This document shows positions 40,247-49,882 of a stretch of DNA of 64,000 nucleotides, one piece after another (the first letter of the stretch is position 1; each line of letters begins with the position of its first letter). Position numbers and translations under genes: made by a program. The stretch is from Sphingobacteriaceae bacterium (GTDB taxonomy: Bacteria > Bacteroidota > Bacteroidia > B-17B0 > Aurantibacillaceae). The notes beneath the pieces are model-generated. The model saw nothing but the letters and a program-made list of their open reading frames with translations, made no database searches and was not told the origin of the DNA. Location: positions 1 through 64,000 of the forward strand of contig PNMI01000002.1 in NCBI GenBank assembly GCA_013823565.1. Direction: 5' to 3'.

Positions 40247-41179
40247 ATGCAAAAAATTTTGATTACAGGCTCAAATGGCTTATTAGGACAAAAATTAGTT
40301 TACAAACTAAAAGATAAAGCTAACGTATTATGTATTGCTACTGCTCGTGGAGAAAATAGATTAGTAAACAAATCTGGTTACGAATATGCAGCTCTAGATA
40401 TCACCAATTATGATAATGTTGCTGAAGTGTTTGGTAAATACATGCCTGATGTTATTATTAATACAGCAGCCATGACAAACGTTGATGCTTGCGAAACTGA
40501 TAGAGATGGAGCCTATCTTTTAAATACAATTTCGGTTAAAAATCAAGTGGATGTTTTAGAGAAATTACAAAAAGAAAACCCCAACTATAAACCTCACTTT
40601 ATTCATCTATCAACCGATTTTATTTTTGATGGCACACACGGGCCTTTAGATGAAACAGAAAAACCAAATCCATTAAGCTACTATGCTGAAACAAAATTAG
40701 AAGCCGAGAAAATTATTCAAGCTTCATCATTACATTGGGCAATCGCTCGTACAGTTTTAGTTTATGGCATTGTAGATAATATGAGTAGAAGCAATATTGT
40801 ATTATGGGTGAAACAAAATTTAGAACAAGGAAAAACGATTAATGTAGTAGACGACCAATACCGTACTCCAACTCTTGCTGAAGATTTAGCAGATGGTTGC
40901 ATTTTAATTGCTGAGAAAAAAGCAAGTGGTATTTATAATATTTCCGGAAAAGATTTTTTAAATATTTTAGAAGTAGCTCATTTAGTGGCTGATTATTACA
41001 AACTAGACAAATCATTAATTAAGCCTTCTAAATCAGTAGATATCAAACAACCTGCTAAACGTCCGCCAATTACAGGCTTTATTATAGATAAAGCAAAGTG
41101 TGATTTAGGATACAATCCTCATAGCTTTGTGGAAGGAATTAAATTTCTGGAAGAACAATTAAAACAAATGGGAGTTTAA
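40247..41179 (+). CDS. SDR family sugar-nucleotide reductase (dTDP-4-dehydrorhamnose reductase-like)
   Basis: MQKILITGSNGLLGQKLVYKL; NTAAMTNVDACETDRDGAYLLN; STDFIFDGTHGP; YYAETKLEAEK. ATG at 40247 preferred over TTG at 40223. Confidence 0.9.
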   Translation: MQKILITGSNGLLGQKLVYKLKDKANVLCIATARGENRLVNKSGYEYAALDITNYDNVAEVFGKYMPDVIINTAAMTNVDACETDRDGAYLLNTISVKNQVDVLEKLQKENPNYKPHFIHLSTDFIFDGTHGPLDETEKPNPLSYYAETKLEAEKIIQASSLHWAIARTVLVYGIVDNMSRSNIVLWVKQNLEQGKTINVVDDQYRTPTLAEDLADGCILIAEKKASGIYNISGKDFLNILEVAHLVADYYKLDKSLIKPSKSVDIKQPAKRPPITGFIIDKAKCDLGYNPHSFVEGIKFLEEQLKQMGV

Positions 41180-41241
41180 ACTTGTATTAAAAACCACGGC
41201 ATTCTATGTGGTGATTGATCACGCCACGGCTTGACTCGAAA

Positions 41242-41871
41242 TCACCACTTACACTTACAACTAGGCGACATATACACTTTTGCTCTAGGCAGCATGTTAA
41301 TGATATTAGCTTGCGTCTCGTCGCTTATTAAAATATTACGTAAGTCTAACACCTTTAAAGATTTTAATCCCGATAAAGAAGATGGATACTCATCTAAGTT
41401 ATTACTCCATAAATCTAATATTTCTAGTTTTTCAAGATTACCAATTTGAGGGGGTAAAATCTCTAAATCATTTTGATTAAAATTTAAATAGACCAAGTTA
41501 CTTAGTTTCCCAATTTCTTTCGGTAAACGTTTTAAACCTGTTTTGCTACAGGCAAAATATTGTAAATTACTTAATAGATAAATACTATCTGGTAATTCAG
41601 CAATAGAGTTTTTGCTAATATCTAAATATTGTAAATTTTTAAATTGCAATATTTCTTTTGGAAAAGATTTTAGATGCTGTTTACGAAGAACTAATTTAAT
41701 AACAGCATCAGGATTTTTCATCGCTTCTTGAATCGATACAAATCCTTGCATCGTATCTAATGCTAAAGAATCAAGCAACTGAGCCTCACTTATCTTAAAA
41801 GAAAAAGATAAACTAATTATAAATACTATTTTAAAAAAAGACTTAAACATGACTACAAGCGATTTTATCAT
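41242..41871 (-). CDS. Secreted leucine-rich-repeat protein
   Basis: LKNLQYLDISKNSIAELPDSIYLLSNLQYFACSKTGLKRLPKEIGKLSNLVYLNFNQNDLEILPPQIGNLEKLEILDLWSNNLDEYP. Confidence 0.93.
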   Translation of the reverse strand: MIKSLVVMFKSFFKIVFIISLSFSFKISEAQLLDSLALDTMQGFVSIQEAMKNPDAVIKLVLRKQHLKSFPKEILQFKNLQYLDISKNSIAELPDSIYLLSNLQYFACSKTGLKRLPKEIGKLSNLVYLNFNQNDLEILPPQIGNLEKLEILDLWSNNLDEYPSSLSGLKSLKVLDLRNILISDETQANIINMLPRAKVYMSPSCKCKW

Positions 41872-42766
41872 TTGCTAAGGCTTGCTTTAGCTCATCTAAG
41901 TTAGCAAATTTTTCTTCATTTCGTATGCGCTTCACAAATTCAACCTTTACACGTTCTCCATAAATATCTTGATCAAAATCAAAAATATTAACTTCAATTT
42001 TTATGGTATTATCTAAATCCGTGGTAGGGTTTGTTCCTATATTAAGCATGCCTTTGTACGATTGTTTTCCAATCAAAACATTAACAGCATAAACACCTAT
42101 TTTAGGTATTAATTTGTCCTCATTCCCTATTGAAATATTTGCTGTGGGATAACCAATGGTTCTTCCTAATTGTTTACCCTTAACGACCTTACCAGTTATA
42201 AAAAAAGAATAACCTAAGAAATCATTCGTCACTAAAATATCTCCCTCCTCTATAGCTCTTCTAATACGAGTGCTACTTACATTTAGCTGATTAATTTCTT
42301 GAGCTGGAATTTCTTCAACATTAAATTGATGAGTTGTTGCAAACTGCTTTAAGGTTTCAATACTACCTTCTCTGTTGCTGCCAAAACGATGATCGTATCC
42401 AATTACTAAAGTTTTTGTTTTTAAACCTTTTACAATCACATCTACAATATAATCGTTGGCCTGCATTTGCGAAAACTCTTTAGTAAAGGGAAAAACCAAT
42501 ACATGATCAACACCAAAATGTTTTAGTACTTCACATTTCTCTTCCGTTAAGGTAATTAACTTTAAATCTTTTTGTTCAGGAAATAATACTTTACGAGGAT
42601 GTGGATCAAATGTGAAAACGACTATTTCTCCGCCTTGCTTATTTTTTAATTCAACTAATCGCTTAATGATTTTTTGATGCCCCAAATGTACCCCATCAAA
42701 AGTTCCAATAGTAACAATAGAATTTGTTAAGCCAGATAATTCGGATATTTGATGATAGACCTGCAC
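41843..42766 (-). CDS. ribF: Bifunctional riboflavin kinase / FAD synthetase
   Basis: SIVTIGTFDGVHLGHQKIIKRLV; FTFDPHPRKVLFP; IGYDHRFGSNREG; STRIRRAIEEGDI; GRTIGYPTANIS. Confidence 0.96.
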   Translation of the reverse strand: MQVYHQISELSGLTNSIVTIGTFDGVHLGHQKIIKRLVELKNKQGGEIVVFTFDPHPRKVLFPEQKDLKLITLTEEKCEVLKHFGVDHVLVFPFTKEFSQMQANDYIVDVIVKGLKTKTLVIGYDHRFGSNREGSIETLKQFATTHQFNVEEIPAQEINQLNVSSTRIRRAIEEGDILVTNDFLGYSFFITGKVVKGKQLGRTIGYPTANISIGNEDKLIPKIGVYAVNVLIGKQSYKGMLNIGTNPTTDLDNTIKIEVNIFDFDQDIYGERVKVEFVKRIRNEEKFANLDELKQALANDKIACSHV

Positions 42767-42794
42767 AAAAAAATAGAGCGTAAAGATATAAGAT

Positions 42795-43952
42795 TTAAAA
42801 CACTTTAACGTTACCGTTTTTAATAATATAATCTACGCCATTTATATTAAATTTTTTGCCAGAACTCTGCTTCATTAAATCTGTGATATCCTGTTCAATG
42901 GTATGAACTGAGCCCTTTGTTTTATAAGCAATATTCAAATAATCTTCATTAATCTGCATCCCTTCATACACGCCACATAACACCACGCGAACAGGAACTT
43001 TAACTCTGGCTAGCATTTTAAGGTCTCTTGCTTTCGCCCAATTATCTGCAATTAAAACAACATCTTCTACCTTACCACTTTTATTTAGTCCATAAATAAT
43101 CGCTTCTATTGGGTTTTCAGGAGCATCTCCACCCTGCCCTTTTTTAACGGTTAATTCCATGGTGGAAATTAACTCATCCACATTTTTAGCTTTACAGTGA
43201 TACACGCCACCTGTAGCACCAATCTTTTTATCCTCATCTCTTTTTTTATCACCATCATTAAAAAACACAAAATGCTGACTCGTTGTGTCTTTTATAAAAT
43301 GTAACTTTAACCAAGTGCTGGTTTGCTGAGCATAGGGATACATACTACCCGTTAAATCAGCCACTATTAATTTATTTTTCCACTGTTTATTTCGCTTTAG
43401 TACATTATATACCACATTATTAGCAGTGTCAGCTACATTGGGATTAAAATTAGTTTCGCTTTCTGTACTTCTACTTTCAAACGAAAAATTACCATTCTTA
43501 TCATATATTCTATAATAACCATCCAATTTTCCTTTTTTAAAATTTCCTTCGGCTTTTATTCGTCCGTTGGGATAATAAGCTAACTCTAATCCATCTTTTA
43601 AGCCATTTTTAAAATTTTCATAAAAATCTTTTTTACACTTTTTTGAATAATAAATAGAAGGGCCATCCAATAATCCATCTTTATAGAAGGCTTCTAATTC
43701 TACACAATCAGGCTCATCAAACCAAAAAATTTCTAAACCTTGTTTTTTATTATTCTTATAGGAAACCTCACTTTTTAGATCCCCATTTGCCCAAAATTCT
43801 TTCCAGATACCCTGTTTTAAACTATCCTTGTCAACCACATTAATGGTATCGTTTGAATATACCTTATAACTAATATAGGATTGGGCTTTTGAGTTTAACC
43901 CAAAAAACAATACATAAATAAAAAGGATATATGCTAAAAGATGACTTTTCAC
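42795..43952 (-). CDS. Secreted MORN-like (YwqK-type) repeat protein fused to vWA-like domain
   Basis: DSLKQGIWKEFWANGDLKSEVSYKNNKKQGLEIFWFDEPDC...NGLKDGLELAYYPNGRIKAEGNFKKGKLDGYYRIYDKNG then KNKLIVADLTGSMYPYAQQTSTWLK (MIDAS-like DxTGS). Confidence 0.85.
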   Translation of the reverse strand: MKSHLLAYILFIYVLFFGLNSKAQSYISYKVYSNDTINVVDKDSLKQGIWKEFWANGDLKSEVSYKNNKKQGLEIFWFDEPDCVELEAFYKDGLLDGPSIYYSKKCKKDFYENFKNGLKDGLELAYYPNGRIKAEGNFKKGKLDGYYRIYDKNGNFSFESRSTESETNFNPNVADTANNVVYNVLKRNKQWKNKLIVADLTGSMYPYAQQTSTWLKLHFIKDTTSQHFVFFNDGDKKRDEDKKIGATGGVYHCKAKNVDELISTMELTVKKGQGGDAPENPIEAIIYGLNKSGKVEDVVLIADNWAKARDLKMLARVKVPVRVVLCGVYEGMQINEDYLNIAYKTKGSVHTIEQDITDLMKQSSGKKFNINGVDYIIKNGNVKVF

Positions 43953-43966
43953 TACCTAAAATTGCT

Positions 43967-43974
43967 TAAATTTG
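43967..43974 (+). promoter_or_regulatory. Bacteroidota -7 promoter element (TAnnTTTG) for pheS
   Basis: taaatttg at 43967-43974, 20 nt upstream of ATG 43995; T-rich -33-like tttt at 43946-43949. Confidence 0.45.
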
Positions 43975-43994
43975 CGCTAATTATCAAATTTATT

Positions 43995-45020
43995 ATGTTA
44001 GAAAGAATAAACAGTTTATTACTTGAGGTTGAGCAGTTTGCAGCACAAAGCAAAGAACAAGTAGAAGAATATAGAATTAAATGGTTAAGTAAAAAAGGAG
44101 AAATAACTTCTTTGTTTGACGATTTTAAAGCTGTTGCTCCTGAAATTAAACGTGAAGTTGGACAAAAGTTAAATGAACTAAAAACAAAAGCTCAAGATAA
44201 AATTAATGAGCTGAAAGAAAAGCATGAACAAGCTTCAGATAAAGGAGGCTCAAAAAATATTGATTTAACTTTACCTGCTGATCCTACTATTCAAGTGGGG
44301 TCTCGTCATCCATTATCATTAGTAAAAAATCAAATTATTGATGTATTTGCTCGTATTGGTTTCACGGTGAGTGATGGAAGAGAAATTGAAGATGATTGGC
44401 ATAATTTTACCGCTTTAAATACGCCAGAGAATCACCCAGCGCGTGATATGCAGGATACTTTTTATGTAGAGTTAAATCCTGAAATGGTGTTGCGTACACA
44501 AACGTCATCTGTGCAAGTACATATTATGGAGAATCAAAAACCTCCTATTCGTACGATTTCTCCAGGTCGTGTATATCGTAACGAAGCAATTAGCGCGCGT
44601 GCACATTGTCAGTTTCACCAAATTGAAGGATTGTATATTGATGAAAACGTATCCTTCGCAGATTTAAAACAAACCTTAAATTTCTTTGCGAAAGAATTAT
44701 TTGGTACAGAAACAAAAATCAGAATGCGCCCTAGTTATTTCCCATTCACTGAGCCTAGTGCAGAGGTTGATATTAGCTGCACCATTTGTAAAGGCGAAGG
44801 CTGTAATGTTTGCAAGCATACTGGTTGGGTAGAAATTTTAGGTTGCGGTATGGTTGATCCTCAAGTATTAGAAAACTGTGGCATTGACAGCAAAAAATAT
44901 AGCGGTTTTGCATTTGGAATGGGCATTGAGCGTATTACCATGTTGAAATATCGCGTGAAAGATTTACGTTTATTTTTTGAAAACGATGTTCGTTTCTTAA
45001 AGCAATTTGCTGGGGAATAA
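43995..45020 (+). CDS. pheS: Phenylalanine--tRNA ligase subunit alpha (start at ATG 43995)
   Basis: MLERINSLLLEVEQFA; HPLSLVKNQIIDVFARIGFTVSDGREIEDDWHNFTALNTPENHPARDMQDTFYV; RTQTSSVQVH; SPGRVYRNEAISARAHCQFHQIEG. Confidence 0.97.
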   Translation: MLERINSLLLEVEQFAAQSKEQVEEYRIKWLSKKGEITSLFDDFKAVAPEIKREVGQKLNELKTKAQDKINELKEKHEQASDKGGSKNIDLTLPADPTIQVGSRHPLSLVKNQIIDVFARIGFTVSDGREIEDDWHNFTALNTPENHPARDMQDTFYVELNPEMVLRTQTSSVQVHIMENQKPPIRTISPGRVYRNEAISARAHCQFHQIEGLYIDENVSFADLKQTLNFFAKELFGTETKIRMRPSYFPFTEPSAEVDISCTICKGEGCNVCKHTGWVEILGCGMVDPQVLENCGIDSKKYSGFAFGMGIERITMLKYRVKDLRLFFENDVRFLKQFAGE

Positions 45021-45023
45021 TTC

Positions 45024-45344
45024 ATGAATCAACTTTCGAGAAAAGAGCAAATTTTAAACATGTTAGTGGGCGAACCTCATGATGTGTTTTTAAATTATGC
45101 CTTGGCTATGGAATTTGTATCCTCAAATGAATTAAAGCAAGCTGATGAACAGCTCAAAAAAGTATTATCTATTAAAGCAGATTATTTACCTTGCTTTTAC
45201 CAGCTAGGGCAGCTAAATGAAAAATTAGGAAATAACAACATTGCTTTAACCTTTTACAAACAAGGTGTTGATTTAGCTAAATCACAAAACAACAACAAAG
45301 CTTTAGGCGAATTGAATGAAGCGATTTGGATGCTGGAGGATTAA
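45024..45344 (+). CDS. Tetratricopeptide repeat protein
   Basis: SSNELKQADEQLKKVLSIKADYLPCFYQLGQLNEKLGNNNIALTFYKQGVDLAKSQ. Confidence 0.85.
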   Translation: MNQLSRKEQILNMLVGEPHDVFLNYALAMEFVSSNELKQADEQLKKVLSIKADYLPCFYQLGQLNEKLGNNNIALTFYKQGVDLAKSQNNNKALGELNEAIWMLED

Positions 45345-45348
45345 TACA

Positions 45349-45374
45349 TTGTCAGTTCGAGCGGAGTCGAGAAC
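45349..45374. repeat. Single arm of the GTCAGTTCGAGCGnAGTCGAGAAC repeat
   Basis: ttgtcagttcgagcggagtcgagaac; matches left arms at 37026 and 54833. Confidence 0.8.
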
Positions 45375-45386
45375 AATAATGATTAC

Positions 45387-47018
45387 TTACAACTCCTTAT
45401 TCAAAACAGTTTTATTCCCAATTTTATCTACCACTTCTAGTCTTAAATTTTTCGGATTTAATTCAGTAAAATAACAAGTTACCGTGTTTGATTTAGCATC
45501 ATATTCGGCTATTTGCCAAACATCATTGACGTATACATTGTAATCAGCAATACCACTTAAATTATCAGTTATTTTAAAAGTAACTGACGTCTTTATTGTT
45601 ATAGCCTTTTTTTTAGAAGATGGTAATGTAATAATGGGCGCCACAGTGTCATATCCTATACCAAACACGCCAAAAGATTTACTTTCTGTTTTAAACCATC
45701 CGTTTTCGTATTTACCAACCAAACAATTATCTTCATTTAAAGCAACCATTTTATCTTCTTTCCCTTTAATGGCTTTGGGTATTTTTACGGATAAGGAAAA
45801 AGCTTTTAATAAATCTTCATCTTTATGACCCACTACTGCTTTACCTAATTTATTGATATAAACTCCCACAGAGGTATTTTTGCTTAGCGTACCTGATTTA
45901 ATTAACACTTCAATGTCTTCTTTTTTAATAGATGTTTCCTGATTACAAAACACATTATGTTTTATAGTATTAGCAATGTATCCTTTCAAGTTTTTTGTTT
46001 TTACAAAAAAAGTCAATACGTTTTTATTTCCCTTTTCATCATTAATTTGTAAAGATACTTTATGTGACAATGTATCGTTCAATACAATTTTTCCGCCATT
46101 TACCAAGCTTTTGTAAATAGCAATATCATAGCAACTTGGCGAAAAACACTTTTGAAATTTCACACCATTTTCTTTTTCGCTAAACACATTGACGTAACGT
46201 CCATTATCAAAACTGATGTTATTTAATTGATGATGATAAATAATTTTATCATCTAATAAAAGTTTGGCTTCGTATATATTGTTTTTATTATTAGTTGCAT
46301 TTGCTCTATCAAAACCAGCAAAACCGATAGCAAAAGTATTTTCTGGCAACACTTGTGTGTATTTCGGTAAGGATAATTTATCACCAATATATTTAACTGG
46401 AACTGAAGAAATGCGTTTTACATTATTTGTATCTGCCGTACTATAAATAGCTATATGTGTTAATTCTGGCTTCACATCATCCTTTACATCATATATTAAT
46501 AAAGGATTGACTGGGATTTCTGATTTCTCTTCTCTAATTTCAAAATGCAAATGAGGCCCAGTTGAACTTCCTGAATTACCAGTGTAACCAATCACTTCGC
46601 CCTTTTTTATTAGTAATTCATTGGCATTTGGATACACTTCTATTTCATTCTTTTTTTGTTCAATTTGCTTTTGTTTAATATAAGCATCTATTTTACTTGC
46701 ATACTTTTTTTGATGTGCATAAACCGAAACATAACCATTAGGATGTGTGATGTACAACACTCTTCCATAACCTACACTACTAATTTTTATTCTACTAATA
46801 TATCCATCTCCCACACTTTTAATTGGCAAATTAGCCGTTGGGTCAGTACTAAAATCTAATCCTGCATGAAAATGATTAGGTCTTATTTCTCCGTAATTAC
46901 CAGTAATAACAATCTCTCTATCTAATGGATACGAAAACCCCAAACCGTTATACTGTGCATAAAAAAACGAACAATTCAGTGTAAAAAATAAGAGAAATAG
47001 TATTCTGAAATTTATCAT
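45387..47018 (-). CDS. M23 family metallopeptidase (secreted)
   Basis: MINFRILFLLFFTLNCSFFYAQ signal peptide; NHFHAGLDFSTD; YISRIKISSVGYGRVLYITHPNGYVSVYAHQKKY; GNSGSSTGPHLHFEIREE. ORF extends to 47054. Confidence 0.94.
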   Translation of the reverse strand: MINFRILFLLFFTLNCSFFYAQYNGLGFSYPLDREIVITGNYGEIRPNHFHAGLDFSTDPTANLPIKSVGDGYISRIKISSVGYGRVLYITHPNGYVSVYAHQKKYASKIDAYIKQKQIEQKKNEIEVYPNANELLIKKGEVIGYTGNSGSSTGPHLHFEIREEKSEIPVNPLLIYDVKDDVKPELTHIAIYSTADTNNVKRISSVPVKYIGDKLSLPKYTQVLPENTFAIGFAGFDRANATNNKNNIYEAKLLLDDKIIYHHQLNNISFDNGRYVNVFSEKENGVKFQKCFSPSCYDIAIYKSLVNGGKIVLNDTLSHKVSLQINDEKGNKNVLTFFVKTKNLKGYIANTIKHNVFCNQETSIKKEDIEVLIKSGTLSKNTSVGVYINKLGKAVVGHKDEDLLKAFSLSVKIPKAIKGKEDKMVALNEDNCLVGKYENGWFKTESKSFGVFGIGYDTVAPIITLPSSKKKAITIKTSVTFKITDNLSGIADYNVYVNDVWQIAEYDAKSNTVTCYFTELNPKNLRLEVVDKIGNKTVLNKEL

Positions 47019-47140
47019 TATGACAAGGTTAAATTGTATGAAGTTAATTAACAACGAGTTGTTGATGTAAAGTTAATGGCTTACGTAAAATGAGTTCGCC
47101 TAAAGTCTATTTTTAACCAACAACAAACTGTTTATTGAGC

Positions 47141-49423
47141 ATGAACGTAGAAAATATAAAATCAGAATTGCAACAAGTGTTAGATAGCGATGTAGCGCTG
47201 CGAAAAGAGTATAATGAAATCAAACGTTCATTAAGCGATTATCGTAACCAACTCATCCAACGTGATGAAGATTGTAAACGTTTGCAAGTGTCTATCGACG
47301 TTTTAAATACCAAATTGGTAGTTATGGAACGCGATAACACCAACTACAAAAGCGAAGTAAACTCTTTTAAAGAATTACGTAACTCCATTCGCGAGCAATT
47401 ACAAGAAAAACAAGATGAAATTAATGGTTTGTTGAGCAAAATTGACGATTTAAACGGTCAATTAGCATCTATTTCATCTGAGTACGAATCAAAAATTATT
47501 GAATTACAAACTTCTTCTCAAGAGGAAATTTTGAATTTAAAATCATCATACGAAGCTCAATTAACAGAATTAAAATCAAATACATCTTACCAACAGAGCG
47601 GTATTCGTACTGAATTAGAAACTAAGATTAACGATTTAACAAATACATACAACACCACTTACCAAGAAACAGTTTCTTCATACGAATCACAAATTGAACA
47701 GTTAAAATCTGATTTTAACGCTCAATTAGAATCAGTGAAACAAGAATCTGAAAGTCGCATTGCGTCTTTATCTGGCTCTAGTTCTGAAACCATTTCTAAT
47801 TTAACTTCTGAATATGAATTAAAAATTAGTGGTTTAACTCACCAATGGAATATTGAGAAAACGGAAATTACTTCTTCATACGAAAATCAAATTTCGTCGT
47901 TAACTGGTGCTTATACTGCTGAAAAATCTGATTTAGTAGATTCTTATGAATCAAAAATTGCAGATTTAAATACAGAATTATCAAACAAACAAATTGCCTT
48001 TGAAGCGGAGTTGAGTTCAACCATTGAATCTTTAACTCAATCTTATACTCAAAAAGAAAACGAGTTAAAAGCATTTTACGAAAACGAATTATTAAATACA
48101 TCTAGCTCTTCTGGTTCATTAGTAGAATCAGTAAAAGCAGAGTATGAGACAAAAAATTTATTATTATCTGATAACATGAATAAAGTGGTTGTGGAAAACG
48201 AACACTTTAAAGAAAAAATCAGAGAGATGGTATATTTTATTGATGAACAAAATACCAAGATTGATGAATTAACAAAAGATATTGAAAGTAAGGCAGAACA
48301 AATCAGTAAACATATTGATAGCTACAATTCATTATCTGGAGAATTTGATGCTTACAAAACATCTCAGTTATCAAGTATTGATGAGCAAGTTGGTGCTTTA
48401 AATTCTAAAATTGCTGAATTTGAATCTATCATCTCTGCTAAAGATTCTAGTATTTCTGAATTAACTGAGTCGGTTGAAGAAAAAATCAATCAAATAACGA
48501 GCTTAACTAATTCTTATAACGAGTTACAAGATCAATTTAATGTATTATCTGTTTCTTTCACTACAGAGAAAGAAAATTTTGAAAACTTTAAATCTGAATT
48601 AGAAGTTTCTAACTCTCAGTTATTACAAAGTAAAGATGTAGAGTTTAATAAATTATTAGCAGAGAATACCTCTTTAATTACTGAGATTGATGCAACAGCT
48701 GATAAATTAGAAGCTACTGAAGCTGAGTTACAATTAGTTCAAACAGAATTATCTGAATTAAAATCAGTAACAGAAGGTAAAGCAGCTGACTTAAAAGAAA
48801 CATTAAACAGCAAAAATTACGAAATCACAACTTTATCTGCTAATAACATGGCTCTACAAACAGAGCTTGATTTATTAAAAGCAGAATTAGATAATGTTCG
48901 TAGTGAATTAAAATCTGCTTTAGAAGTAAGTGAATCTAGTTCATCTTTACAAGGAGAATTAAACTCATTAATGACTGCTAAAACAGAATTAGAAAATCAG
49001 TTAGCTGGATATAAATCATCTGTAATTAGTTTAAATGCTCAAATTTCTGAATTAAGCGAATCTATTTCTGGTTACCAATCAGAGATTAACAACTTAAAAT
49101 CTGTTACTAAAGTGGATGAGCAAGATGCATTTATTGATCGTTTATTTAAACAAATCGACATTTTAAGTGATGAGCGTTTAAGCTTGTTAAATGAGAAGGA
49201 AGAAATGGCAAATCAATTGTTAAAAATGAACGAAACAGTTGCTTCTATTTCGCAACATGTTGATTCTCATAACATTGACGTAACTGAATTGGATAATCAC
49301 AGAAAAAATGTTATATTAGCAGGAAGTTCTAATAATGTGAGTTCTGAAAAGACCGTTATGAAGAAACAAATAAATGAGTTGGTGCGTGAAATTGATAAAT
49401 GTATAGCTCTGTTGAGTGCTTAA
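47141..49423 (+). CDS. Very long coiled-coil protein with ZapB-like C-terminus, upstream of zapA
   Basis: ~760 aa almost entirely heptad/coiled coil with repeating SSYEsqIxxL units; C-terminal KKQINELVREIDKCIALLSA just before zapA. Confidence 0.85.
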   Translation: MNVENIKSELQQVLDSDVALRKEYNEIKRSLSDYRNQLIQRDEDCKRLQVSIDVLNTKLVVMERDNTNYKSEVNSFKELRNSIREQLQEKQDEINGLLSKIDDLNGQLASISSEYESKIIELQTSSQEEILNLKSSYEAQLTELKSNTSYQQSGIRTELETKINDLTNTYNTTYQETVSSYESQIEQLKSDFNAQLESVKQESESRIASLSGSSSETISNLTSEYELKISGLTHQWNIEKTEITSSYENQISSLTGAYTAEKSDLVDSYESKIADLNTELSNKQIAFEAELSSTIESLTQSYTQKENELKAFYENELLNTSSSSGSLVESVKAEYETKNLLLSDNMNKVVVENEHFKEKIREMVYFIDEQNTKIDELTKDIESKAEQISKHIDSYNSLSGEFDAYKTSQLSSIDEQVGALNSKIAEFESIISAKDSSISELTESVEEKINQITSLTNSYNELQDQFNVLSVSFTTEKENFENFKSELEVSNSQLLQSKDVEFNKLLAENTSLITEIDATADKLEATEAELQLVQTELSELKSVTEGKAADLKETLNSKNYEITTLSANNMALQTELDLLKAELDNVRSELKSALEVSESSSSLQGELNSLMTAKTELENQLAGYKSSVISLNAQISELSESISGYQSEINNLKSVTKVDEQDAFIDRLFKQIDILSDERLSLLNEKEEMANQLLKMNETVASISQHVDSHNIDVTELDNHRKNVILAGSSNNVSSEKTVMKKQINELVREIDKCIALLSA

Positions 49424-49442
49424 AAATGAAAATTAGCTTAGT

Positions 49443-49754
49443 TTGATGAGCGATGTAAGTGTAAAAGTAGAAATTGCCGGCGGTTTATATACGCTGAAAA
49501 TTAAAAGTGAAGACGAAAGCAACGTTAAACAAGCGGTTGAACTAATAAATCAGAAAATTTCGGAGTTTGAAAGAAACTACGGAGTAAAAGATAAAAAAGA
49601 TGTGATGGCCATGGTTGCTTTACAATTGGTTAGCCAATTAGCAAAAGAAAAAAGCCAAGCCGAGAAAGAGTTAAGCACTCTAAAATTGGTGTTAGAAGAT
49701 GTAGAACAAATGTTGGTTCAACATAAAGATAACATACAAAAAACAGAAGAATAA
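49443..49754 (+). CDS. zapA: Cell division protein ZapA
   Basis: SVKVEIAGGLYTLKIKSEDESNVKQAVELINQKISEFERNYGVKDKKDVMAMVALQLVSQL. Confidence 0.92.
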   Translation: MMSDVSVKVEIAGGLYTLKIKSEDESNVKQAVELINQKISEFERNYGVKDKKDVMAMVALQLVSQLAKEKSQAEKELSTLKLVLEDVEQMLVQHKDNIQKTEE

Positions 49755-49784
49755 ACATATAACGTCTTTAAATAGACCCTTTTT

Positions 49785-49828
49785 GACGCACAAATTTTGA
49801 AGAAATTCAACGTTTGTGCGTTTTTTAT
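49785..49828 (+). terminator. Strong intrinsic terminator between zapA and rny
   Basis: gACGCACAAAttTTGAAGAAATTCAAcgTTTGTGCGTttttt: long stem with GAAA tetraloop and T tract. Confidence 0.88.
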
Positions 49829-49882
49829 TAATCAAATGTTTGGATAGTCGCCCTAAGCATTTAATTAAGTAGTATAAACAAT

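Noticed and set aside
42795-43952. Toxin-antitoxin system (YwqK-type repeats are often auto-annotated as antitoxin)
   Set aside because: Protein carries a signal peptide and a vWA-like domain and has no adjacent toxin-like gene; the antitoxin label is unsupported here.
47868-48258. Minus-strand ORFs within the coiled-coil gene
   Set aside because: Arise from the repetitive coding sequence on the other strand; no start context or motif.
49755-49882. 6S RNA or other ncRNA between zapA and rny
   Set aside because: Gap is only 128 nt and is largely accounted for by a terminator hairpin; too short for a typical 6S RNA.
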